Positions 1 to 7,260 of a stretch of DNA of 9,452 nt are shown one piece after another (the stretch's first letter is position 1; the number at the start of each line of letters is the position of its first letter). The notes beneath the pieces are model-generated. The model made no database searches and was not told the origin of the DNA. It saw only the letters and a list, made by a program, of their open reading frames with translations. A program made the position numbers and the translations under genes. This DNA comes from UPXZ01 sp964568675 (GTDB lineage: Bacteria > Bacteroidota > Bacteroidia > Bacteroidales > Paludibacteraceae), in the NCBI GenBank assembly GCA_964568675.1, contig CAZMQV010000095.1:1-9452 (forward strand), in the 5' to 3' direction.

Positions 1-2897
1 TCGGTGCCAGTGTTCTTGAAAAAGGAACAACCAATGGCATGATGACAAATTTCGATGGTCAGTTTGCGCTCGAAGTTGCCCCTAACGCTACACTTGTGGT
101 TAGCTATGTAGGCTATAAAACACAAGAATTACCCGTAGCCGGACAATCAAGCTTTATTATCACGATGGAAGAAGATGCCCAGTTGCTGCAAGAAGTAATT
201 GCAATCGGGTATGGAACTCTAAAGAAAGATGATGTTACTGGTTCAGTAGAATTGCTTACAACGAAGGACATGAACAAAGGTCCAATAGTTACTGCTGACA
301 ATTTGATTACAGGACGTATGGCTGGCGTTCAAGTTATTCCCAATGGAAACCCTGGAACCGGCTCACAAATTCGAATTCGCGGTGGAGCTTCACTCGATGC
401 AAGCAACGACCCACTTATTGTAGTAGATGGTTTACCATTGAAAGATGCATCTATCACACAGATCAACCCAAATGACATCGAAACTTTTTCGGTCTTAAAA
501 GACGCCTCTGCAACCGCAATTTATGGTTCACGTGCTTCAAACGGTGTAATACTTATTACTACCAAAAAAGGCGGTGAAGGAAAATGGAATTACAATTTTG
601 ACCTACAAGGTACTGTCATGACTTTACCTTGGAGAATAGAATCTCTTAGTCAACCTGATTTTATTGAAGCTGTAAAAGCTCACGGAGCAGCATCAGAAGA
701 AAAATTAGGTTACAATGGTGTAATGTATAACACGAATTGGCAAGATCAAATTTTCAAAACTCAAATAGGTACAAATGCCAATTTTTCTGCTCGCGGAAAA
801 ATCGCTAATCTGCTACCTGCGCGTGTAACTGTTGGTTACAACAACACTCCTGGTTTGTTGATTACTTCTGGTTACCAACGTGCCAATGGAAGCGTTGCAC
901 TTAATCCAACATTCTTCAACAATACGCTGAAAGTAGAAGTTAATGCTAACGGTTCGTATGAAAAGTACAACAAAGCAGATGAAGGAGCTATCGGTGGTGC
1001 AATTTATTTTGACCCAACAAAACCTGTTTATGTGACAGAAGATGGAAAACGCGATCCCGAAGGAAAATATCTAGGATATTATGAATGGGGAGCAGATTAT
1101 AGCGCAGGCGAGTCTTATCCTATCAATACACTTTCTGGACGTAACCCCGTAGCATTGCTCAACGAAAGAAATAATACATCTGATGTCTATAAATTCTGGG
1201 GAAATGTACAGCTCGACTATTCAATTCCTTTTGTTGACGGACTGAAAGCTGTTCTTAATCTTGGTTTGCAGACAGAAGAATGGAACGAAGATTCAAAAAC
1301 TAACAAAACAGCTGCTACTATTACTGCAGTTGGTGGAAAAAATATTCCACTGGGTAGTGAGTGGCACAATAAAGGTGAAAACACTAACAAACTGCTTGAC
1401 GCCTATTTGAATTATAACAAAACGTTTGATTTCTTCAAATTGGATTTAACCGGAGGTTATTCTTATCAAAAATATCAAATTGGTACAGAGTATAGAAGTG
1501 GTGATATTCTTCAGTTTGAAGCAAATCCTACTCTGAAAGAAGGTTTCAAACACGAAGATATATTTACTCCTAAAGTGTTACTTTCATTCTTCGGACGTGC
1601 AAATCTTTCTTTCTACGAAAAGTATTTGTTTACTCTTACACTTAGAAATGACCACTCTTCAATGTTTGCTCCTGACAAACGCTCTGGTATTTTCCCTGCA
1701 GCAAGTTTTGCATGGCGAATTACTGAAGAAGATTTCTTGAAAGATCAAACTACATTGTCGAACTTGAAACTACGTCTTGGATGGGGTATCACAGGTCAAC
1801 AAGACTTGTACGGTGGAGAAAAAATTAACATCAACCGTTACCTGCCGCTTTACGGCTTGGGTACTAAAACTGAAATGCAATACCCAATGGGCGGTTCTTT
1901 AGGCTTCCCGGTGTATCCATTAGCATACAACCCGGATTTGACTTGGGAAAAAACTACTACTTACAATGGAGGCTTAGATTATGGTTTTGCTAAAAATCGT
2001 CTCTATGGTTCTCTTGATGTATATTACAAAGAATCTACCGATCTTTTAGCAAATATTCAGATTCCTGCAGGAGTAAACTTCTCTAACGAAATGTTTGTGA
2101 ATCGCGGAGCTTTCTCTACAAAAGGTATTGAACTCAGCACAAATTATGATATTGTTCGTAATTTGAAAAAAGGTACATTTAACTGGACTGCTTCATACAA
2201 CGTATCATTTAATCAACTTGAAATCATTGATTACGATGCAGAATCAAGCAACGATAGAGTTTATGTATCTGGTGGTGGAGGAGGTATTCCAATTGCAATC
2301 TTCCAATTGAACTATGCACCTTATACCTACAATGTTTACAGACAGGTGTATAATCCTGATGGAACTGCAATTGAAGGCGTGTTTGAAGACTTGAATGCTG
2401 ATGGAAAAATTGATACAAAAGACAGATATCTTTTCCACAAACCAAGTCCTGACGTAACCATGGGATTGGCGACAAACATGTCGTACAAAAATTTTGATTT
2501 CTCAATGTCATGGCGTGCAAGTTTTGGAAACTACATCTACAACCAAATTGCTTCTATGAACTCATACCGATTGCAACTTGATCCATCCGGAACTTATCTT
2601 CATAATATCATCTCTGGAAAATACGAAGCCCCTGATGATATAAAACGTGTATCAGATGAATGGATTGAAAATGCCTCTTTTGCAAAATGGGATAACGCAA
2701 CATTGGGATATAACTTTGAAAAAATATTCAAAGGAGTTGATTTACGCGCATATTTCTCAGTGCAAAATATTCTTATACTAACGAAAGCAAACGTACACGA
2801 TCCTGAAGTAGCAGTAGGTGGCGGAGGAGCAGGAATTGTAAGCAATCTCTATCCACGTCCGCGTACTTTCCTCTTAGGTTTCAATATTAATTTTTAA
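1..2897 (+). CDS. susC: SusC-like TonB-dependent outer-membrane oligosaccharide transporter, 5' partial
   Basis: This is an outer-membrane TonB-dependent transporter of the SusC/RagA family, which imports glycans together with its SusD partner. The reading frame is open from the left edge (first full codon at nt 3, 964 codons visible), so the gene begins outside the window. The ATG at 39 is not the start: the residues before it (GASVLEKGTTNG) belong to the conserved carboxypeptidase-D-regulatory-like domain, which runs to about nt 170. About 40 residues, including the signal peptide, are probably missing. Next come a TonB-box-like EVIAIGYG (nt 192-215) and the plug, with PLIVVDGLPL (411-440) and the hallmark LKDASATAIYGSRASNG (from about 495). 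The rest is the beta-barrel, with a calcium-loop-like DLNADGKIDTKD (2388-2423), common in SusC proteins. It ends in FLLGFNINF, a terminal-Phe barrel signature. An alpha-glucan substrate is inferred from the downstream genes. Family assignment is very secure. Confidence 0.97.
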   Translation, partial: GASVLEKGTTNGMMTNFDGQFALEVAPNATLVVSYVGYKTQELPVAGQSSFIITMEEDAQLLQEVIAIGYGTLKKDDVTGSVELLTTKDMNKGPIVTADNLITGRMAGVQVIPNGNPGTGSQIRIRGGASLDASNDPLIVVDGLPLKDASITQINPNDIETFSVLKDASATAIYGSRASNGVILITTKKGGEGKWNYNFDLQGTVMTLPWRIESLSQPDFIEAVKAHGAASEEKLGYNGVMYNTNWQDQIFKTQIGTNANFSARGKIANLLPARVTVGYNNTPGLLITSGYQRANGSVALNPTFFNNTLKVEVNANGSYEKYNKADEGAIGGAIYFDPTKPVYVTEDGKRDPEGKYLGYYEWGADYSAGESYPINTLSGRNPVALLNERNNTSDVYKFWGNVQLDYSIPFVDGLKAVLNLGLQTEEWNEDSKTNKTAATITAVGGKNIPLGSEWHNKGENTNKLLDAYLNYNKTFDFFKLDLTGGYSYQKYQIGTEYRSGDILQFEANPTLKEGFKHEDIFTPKVLLSFFGRANLSFYEKYLFTLTLRNDHSSMFAPDKRSGIFPAASFAWRITEEDFLKDQTTLSNLKLRLGWGITGQQDLYGGEKININRYLPLYGLGTKTEMQYPMGGSLGFPVYPLAYNPDLTWEKTTTYNGGLDYGFAKNRLYGSLDVYYKESTDLLANIQIPAGVNFSNEMFVNRGAFSTKGIELSTNYDIVRNLKKGTFNWTASYNVSFNQLEIIDYDAESSNDRVYVSGGGGGIPIAIFQLNYAPYTYNVYRQVYNPDGTAIEGVFEDLNADGKIDTKDRYLFHKPSPDVTMGLATNMSYKNFDFSMSWRASFGNYIYNQIASMNSYRLQLDPSGTYLHNIISGKYEAPDDIKRVSDEWIENASFAKWDNATLGYNFEKIFKGVDLRAYFSVQNILILTKANVHDPEVAVGGGGAGIVSNLYPRPRTFLLGFNINF

Positions 2898-2917
2898 TCT
2901 TTTTAAAGACACAGAAT

Positions 2918-4501
2918 ATGAAAGAAATATTTAAAATAGCAAAATATGCGGCTTTTGTTGTGTTATCGGTGATTGCCCTTAATTCTTGCATGGGAGATTT
3001 GGATGTGATTCCTGAAGACCCATCAATTATTACTGACAAAGTTTTTCAAGATAACCCCGCTGCCTATAAACAAAATTTGGCAAAACTGTATGCAGGTTTT
3101 GCTGTAAGTGGTCCTGGAGATGCTGGTTCATCTGACATCCAGGGATTGGATGCTGGTTATGGACAATATATGCGTGCTTACTGGGTAATGCAGGAAGTTA
3201 CAACTGACGAAGCAGTGCTTCACTGGGGTGACGCAGGTATTCCAGAACTTGGAACAGCTACCTGGAACACGAGCAACCAGTTTGTTCGTGCCATGTATCT
3301 TCGTATTGCCTACCAAACACGTGTAGCAAGCGAATATCTCAACATTACTCAAGATAGTAAACTGACTGAACGCGGACAAAGTGATATGATTCCCGAAGTG
3401 AAAGTTTATCGTGCTGAAGCTCGTTTTGTAAGAGCATTATCCTATTTCCATGCAATTGACTTGTTCGGTGCATTTGGTTTCCTCGATGAAAATACACCTC
3501 TTGGACAACTTCCTGAGTTGAAAACCCGTGCGGAACTTGTGGATTATGTAGAAAGTGAACTTTTGGCTATCGTTCCTGACTTGAAAGATGCTCGTACAAA
3601 TGAATACGGCCGAGTTGACAAAGCAGCTGCCTGGTTCCTTCTTGCAAAACTTTATTTGAATTCGCAAGAATGGGCAGGCAAAGACCGTGCTTCTGATGCA
3701 CTTAAAATGACTGAAAACATTATCAAAGCAGGTTATAAATTAAGTACTCAGTACAATTATTTGTTCTTGGCTGATAATGACAAAAATGGCAGCCAGACTG
3801 AATACATCGCTGTAATTCCTCAGGACGGACTTCATTTGCAATCACATGGTGCCATGACATTCGTAATCCAAGCACAAACTCTTGGAACATATCCAGAAAG
3901 AGACATCAACTTTGGAGTAGGTGGATGGAACGGAACTACAACTCGTCCGGAACTTTACAACAAATTTGACGTGGCAGATAAACGTGCAATGTTCTTTACT
4001 GAAGGTCATTCGATCAATATTACTGAATTGACATCTGACACAAAACTTGGTTATGGTGTTACTAAATTCCGCAACGTAACTTCAACCGGAGCAGCTGGAA
4101 AACATAAAGACTTTGTAGATACAGATTATCCTCTTTTCCGTCTTGCTGATGCCTATTTGATGTATGCTGAAGCCGTACTTCGCGGTGGTGGCGGAACTAA
4201 AGCAACTGCACTTGGTTATGTAAACTCTTTGCGTACACGTGCTGGCCTTAATACTCCGGTAACTGAAAGCGAAATGACACTTGACTTTATTTTGGACGAA
4301 CGTGCTCGTGAACTTTATTGGGAAGGTTGGCGCCGTCAAGATTTGATCCGTTTTGGCAAATTTACAGGCAATAGCTACAATTGGCAGTGGAAAGGTAATG
4401 TACAAACTGGAACTATTATTCCAAATCACTTGAAATTGTTCCCCCTTCCAGAAGATCAATTGAAAATGAATAAAAATTTGAAACAAAATCCGGATTATTA
4501 A
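2918..4501 (+). CDS. susD: SusD-like starch-binding outer-membrane lipoprotein
   Basis: This is a RagB/SusD-family surface lipoprotein of 527 residues that caps the SusC barrel and captures glycan. It has a lipoprotein signal peptide: basic start, hydrophobic core, then lipobox LNSC with Cys24, followed by MGDLD. Acidic residues this close to the Cys suit Bacteroidota surface export. The N-terminal helical repeat region includes TTDEAVLHWGDAGIPEL (95-111); a Trp in this context resembles the starch-binding SusD proteins I remember, supporting an alpha-glucan ligand, though that is from memory. RAEARFVRALSYFHAIDLFG (165-184) is the family's typical TPR-like helix. The C-terminal half carries the conserved ERARELYWEGWRRQDLIRFG (461-480) and the end LFPLPEDQL...NLKQNPDY. 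Length is normal for the family and nothing is truncated. It starts 20 nt after the susC stop, so it is surely cotranscribed. Its arginines are mostly CGT, which fits high expression. Confidence 0.97.
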   Translation: MKEIFKIAKYAAFVVLSVIALNSCMGDLDVIPEDPSIITDKVFQDNPAAYKQNLAKLYAGFAVSGPGDAGSSDIQGLDAGYGQYMRAYWVMQEVTTDEAVLHWGDAGIPELGTATWNTSNQFVRAMYLRIAYQTRVASEYLNITQDSKLTERGQSDMIPEVKVYRAEARFVRALSYFHAIDLFGAFGFLDENTPLGQLPELKTRAELVDYVESELLAIVPDLKDARTNEYGRVDKAAAWFLLAKLYLNSQEWAGKDRASDALKMTENIIKAGYKLSTQYNYLFLADNDKNGSQTEYIAVIPQDGLHLQSHGAMTFVIQAQTLGTYPERDINFGVGGWNGTTTRPELYNKFDVADKRAMFFTEGHSINITELTSDTKLGYGVTKFRNVTSTGAAGKHKDFVDTDYPLFRLADAYLMYAEAVLRGGGGTKATALGYVNSLRTRAGLNTPVTESEMTLDFILDERARELYWEGWRRQDLIRFGKFTGNSYNWQWKGNVQTGTIIPNHLKLFPLPEDQLKMNKNLKQNPDY

Positions 4502-4536
4502 TCGACTTATTGTTAAATAAATAAAATAGAATTATA

Positions 4537-5682
4537 ATGAAAAAAATATTTAATATAATATTCGTTGTCGCTTGCTTACCTTTCTTCTGGGCATGTGAAA
4601 CCGAACGCGACAATCCAGTTGCGTTGACACCCGATTCATTTGTTTTGAATACGCCTAAATACGTTTCCGGAGTTTATGACTTGAAGAATACGGAATCAAT
4701 TCAATTTACAACTTCTCAACCGGAGTACGGATTTACAGCTGCTACCACTTACCGTGTGCAGATTGCTACTCAGAAAGAGTTCAAAGATTTTGTAACGCTT
4801 CCTACTGCTTTTACAAATGCAAAAATGGATGTAAGCGCTGCTGAAATGGCTGTTGCTTTGGTAGGCTTACTGGGTGTAACCGAAGAGGCAGACTTCCCCA
4901 AAAACGCTTTCCCTGTTTATGTACGTCTTTCTGCTGAATTATCAGACGGTAGCCACCATGTACTTTCAAATAGCGTAGAATTGCCAAAAGTGAAAAGTTA
5001 TTTTGCACTTGATCCAATGGTAATGCCTGAAAGCATGAATCTGATTGGGAATGTAAATGACTGGAGCTGGGATAAAGCAACAGCCATGGTGCCGGTCTAT
5101 GGAACAGAAGGTAAATTTTGGGCTATTCAATATTTGGGAAAATCCGGTAATGATAATGCGCAAATTAAATTTAACATGACAAAAGAGTGGAATGAAACTG
5201 CATTTGGATTTAACAATGCAACAGTTGACCAAACTTCAATCACATTGGCTGAAATAACTACCAATAACGACGGAAATTTTGTAATTGGAAAACCAGGATG
5301 GTACATTGTTGTTGTTACAACAAACATCAAAGGACGTAGTTACGAGTATTCGGTTGACTTCCTTGAGCCTAAGGTTTATCTGTCAGGTGACGCTATAGGT
5401 GGTGTTTGGGGAGCTGGTGCCAATAATCTATTCACGGTTCCTGATGTAGCACTGGGTGCAAATGCCGACTTTGTTTCTCCAGTATTCACTGGCGCTTCAA
5501 CAGATGGTGGTGTTCGTGCAAGCGTTGTTCTACCTGGTTATGAATGGTGGCACACTGAATTCATGGTGTTTGACGGCAAACTTATCTTCCGTGCCAAAGG
5601 CGGTGACCAAGACAGAGTTGCTGGTAGCGCCGGTCAAAAACTGTATATAAACTTTACTGCAAAAACAGGTAAAATTGAATAA
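4537..5682 (+). CDS. susE: SusE-like starch-binding outer-membrane lipoprotein
   Basis: This is a predicted surface-exposed starch-binding lipoprotein of the SusE/SusF family, 381 residues, close to the roughly 387 of B. thetaiotaomicron SusE. The signal peptide ends in a lipobox-like FWAC (Cys20), followed by ETERDNP with acidic residues near the Cys, a Bacteroidota surface-lipoprotein pattern. Residues about 25-150 form the N-terminal SusE fold (strand-rich, YRVQIATQKEFKDFV). Two carbohydrate-binding-like modules follow. The first, about 165-275, has LIGNVNDWSWD and IKFNMTKEW, with Trp and Lys residues as possible glucan contacts. The second, about 277-381, has VYLSGDAIGGVW, EWWHTEFMVFDGKLIFRAKGGDQDRV and a strand-rich end. 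The start gives a clean signal peptide and lies 35 nt after susD in an A/T-rich spacer without an obvious Shine-Dalgarno. By analogy the protein binds starch but is not catalytic. Family assignment is strong; exact SusE orthology rests on order and length. Confidence 0.9.
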   Translation: MKKIFNIIFVVACLPFFWACETERDNPVALTPDSFVLNTPKYVSGVYDLKNTESIQFTTSQPEYGFTAATTYRVQIATQKEFKDFVTLPTAFTNAKMDVSAAEMAVALVGLLGVTEEADFPKNAFPVYVRLSAELSDGSHHVLSNSVELPKVKSYFALDPMVMPESMNLIGNVNDWSWDKATAMVPVYGTEGKFWAIQYLGKSGNDNAQIKFNMTKEWNETAFGFNNATVDQTSITLAEITTNNDGNFVIGKPGWYIVVVTTNIKGRSYEYSVDFLEPKVYLSGDAIGGVWGAGANNLFTVPDVALGANADFVSPVFTGASTDGGVRASVVLPGYEWWHTEFMVFDGKLIFRAKGGDQDRVAGSAGQKLYINFTAKTGKIE

Positions 5683-5691
5683 ATCAACATC

Positions 5692-5733
5692 AAAAGAAAA
5701 CCTTTTTCAAAAGAATGTGAAGGGTTTTCTTTT
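5692..5733 (+). terminator. Terminator-like hairpin between susE-like and susF-like genes
   Basis: The arms AAAAGAAAACC (5692-5702) and GGTTTTCTTTT (5723-5733) are perfectly complementary over 11 bp. Two more A-T and two wobble pairs can extend the stem inward, leaving a loop of about 12 nt. The 3' arm itself ends in TTTT, but no long U-tract follows, so termination is likely partial. The hairpin begins 9 nt after the susE-like stop and ends 16 nt before the susF-like ATG, leaving almost no room for a new promoter. It may be an attenuator, an mRNA-end stabiliser, or a modulator of translation of the next gene. Confidence 0.6.
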
Positions 5734-5749
5734 AACATAAAAAAATTGT

Positions 5750-7180
5750 ATGAAAAAAACTTATTTATATCTTACATTGCTAATTGTTGTCCTTTTTACT
5801 GCGTGTACGGATGATATAGGACTCAATGTAGCTCCCCCGCAGTCTAATCCACAGGAAACGGCACAGACCGTTGATGGTTTCAAATTCGCGTTAGGAAATG
5901 TTGTTAAAGCTCCTATTGTACTTACAAAAGCTGAATTGGCAGAATCAAAGTTATTTGAAACGATACTTACTACTGCAACTCCACAGTTGGCTGAAGGAGC
6001 TGTTGTAAAATTTTTGCTTGAAGCTTCAGACACAAAAGATTTTATTAAAGTAGTAGAATTGCCTTCTGTAAGCGGAAATAATACTGCATCAGTCAGTGCA
6101 GTTGACTTGAACGAGGCTGTGAAAAGCTTGTATGGAAAAGCACCTAATCCTCGCGAGTTGTATTTAAGAGCGCTTTATTTCATCGTAGATGGAACAGGCT
6201 CTGTAATGATGCCCACTCCTGTAGTTTTAGGTCCTATCACTGTTACTCCTGTTGGCCCGGTTATCGAAAATGAGTACTATTTAATTGGTGCGAATGGCGT
6301 ATGGACATTAGGTGATCTTGAAGCTTACAAATTCAGCCACTCGGGCGGAGATGTTTACGCGAATCCAATTTTCACGATTCTTGTAAATCTAACAGATGCT
6401 GAAACTTATTGGAAAGTAGTTCCAAAGTCAGCAAATGACGCCGTAAACTGGGATGCTGTATTAGGAAATACTTTGGAAGACGGAAACAGCGAATTAGAAG
6501 GTGAACTTGCAGCCAACAGCGGCGCCATGAAAATTACGCAGCCAGGCTGGGTAAAAATTACGCTGAACATGATGGAGTACACCTACCAAGTTGAGCTGAT
6601 CGGCGTTATGAGCCTGCAACTTTACGTTCCGGGAAGCCATCAAGGCTGGTCTCCTGGTACAGCTCCGATAGTTTACAACCGAAACTTTGATATGAAATAT
6701 GAAGGATATGTGAACTTCAGCGCTAATGATTTGTTCAAATTTACTTCAGATCAGGATTGGGATCACACTAATTATGGTGACGGTGGCAATGGAACTCTCT
6801 CAACCACAGGAGATAATTTGACAGTAGCTGAAGCAGGTTATTACAAACTAAACGTTGACTTGTCAGGTTCACCTTTTACTTACACTAAAGTGAAAACTGA
6901 CTGGGGACTGATAGGTGATGCAACAGTAGGTGGATGGGATAATTCTACACCTATGACCTACAATCCTGATACAAAGGTATGGACAGTTACAACTACTTTG
7001 ACTGCAGGGAAAGCATTCAAGTTCCGTGCAAACAACGGTTGGGATATAAATTTGGGTGGAAACCAGAGTAATTTGAGTTATGGTGGAGATAATATTCAGG
7101 TTGCCACAGATGGAACATATCTTGTGACGCTAGATTTGTCAAATCCAGAGGCTTATAAATGTTCCGTAGTGAAACAATAA
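5750..7180 (+). CDS. susF: SusF-like multi-domain starch-binding outer-membrane lipoprotein
   Basis: This is a predicted surface lipoprotein of 476 residues, close to the roughly 485 of B. thetaiotaomicron SusF, with the same apparent plan of one N-terminal SusE-type domain and three binding modules. The signal peptide ends in FTAC (Cys19) followed by TDD, close to the acidic surface-export signals described in Bacteroidota. The N-terminal domain covers about 36-165. Module 1 (about 174-285) begins EYYLIGANGVW. Module 2 (about 287-380) has LYVPGSHQGWSPG and FKFTSDQDWDHTNYGDGG. Module 3 (about 384-476) has WGLIGDATVGGWDN and FKFRANNGWDINLGG. In modules 2 and 3 the pairing of a GW turn with an FKF-(x)n-W strand resembles the aromatic-plus-basic starch sites known in SusE/F; module 1 is more divergent. 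The gene lies 67 nt after susE, with a terminator-like hairpin between. Role inferred: binding and retention of alpha-glucan without catalysis. Confidence 0.9.
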   Translation: MKKTYLYLTLLIVVLFTACTDDIGLNVAPPQSNPQETAQTVDGFKFALGNVVKAPIVLTKAELAESKLFETILTTATPQLAEGAVVKFLLEASDTKDFIKVVELPSVSGNNTASVSAVDLNEAVKSLYGKAPNPRELYLRALYFIVDGTGSVMMPTPVVLGPITVTPVGPVIENEYYLIGANGVWTLGDLEAYKFSHSGGDVYANPIFTILVNLTDAETYWKVVPKSANDAVNWDAVLGNTLEDGNSELEGELAANSGAMKITQPGWVKITLNMMEYTYQVELIGVMSLQLYVPGSHQGWSPGTAPIVYNRNFDMKYEGYVNFSANDLFKFTSDQDWDHTNYGDGGNGTLSTTGDNLTVAEAGYYKLNVDLSGSPFTYTKVKTDWGLIGDATVGGWDNSTPMTYNPDTKVWTVTTTLTAGKAFKFRANNGWDINLGGNQSNLSYGGDNIQVATDGTYLVTLDLSNPEAYKCSVVKQ

Positions 7181-7200
7181 TAACATTAGATTTCATCAAT

Positions 7201-7237
7201 AAAAAGACCGGCTTTTTTACAAGGTCGGTCTTTTTTT
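7201..7237 (+). terminator. Intrinsic terminator/attenuator upstream of the GH13 gene
   Basis: The arms AAAAAGACCG (7201-7210) and CGGTCTTTTT (7226-7235) pair perfectly over 10 bp. Inner pairs including wobbles extend the stem to about 15 bp around a 5-nt loop. The run of seven Ts at 7231-7237 overlaps and extends past the 3' arm, giving a standard rho-independent layout. It starts 20 nt after the susF-like stop and ends about 25 nt before the amylase ATG. Either amylase mRNA arises by read-through, or the hairpin marks the end of the abundant upstream transcript. Confidence 0.75.
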
Positions 7238-7260
7238 ATTTTTCTTTTAAATATTTATTT

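Noticed and set aside
39..41. ATG as start codon of the susC-like gene
   Set aside because: The frame is open to the left edge and the upstream residues match the conserved regulatory-like domain, so this is an internal methionine of a truncated gene.
2388..2423. Dockerin- or EF-hand-like loop DLNADGKIDTKD as a sign of a cellulosome-type protein
   Set aside because: It is a single loop in a SusC barrel, where this kind of calcium-loop motif is commonly found; no duplicated dockerin repeat is present.
4082..4486. 134-residue open frame on the - strand opposite the susD-like C-terminus
   Set aside because: The + strand encodes conserved SusD motifs across this whole region, and the antisense product has no recognisable features.
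7131..7138. TAGATTTG near the end of the susF-like gene as a promoter for the amylase
   Set aside because: There is no suitably spaced -33 element, and any transcript would still have to cross the terminator at 7201-7237.
7159..7260. In-frame upstream start for the amylase at 7159
   Set aside because: It would overlap the susF-like gene, translate through a terminator hairpin, and place 34 residues before a good signal peptide. The ATG at 7261 is far better.
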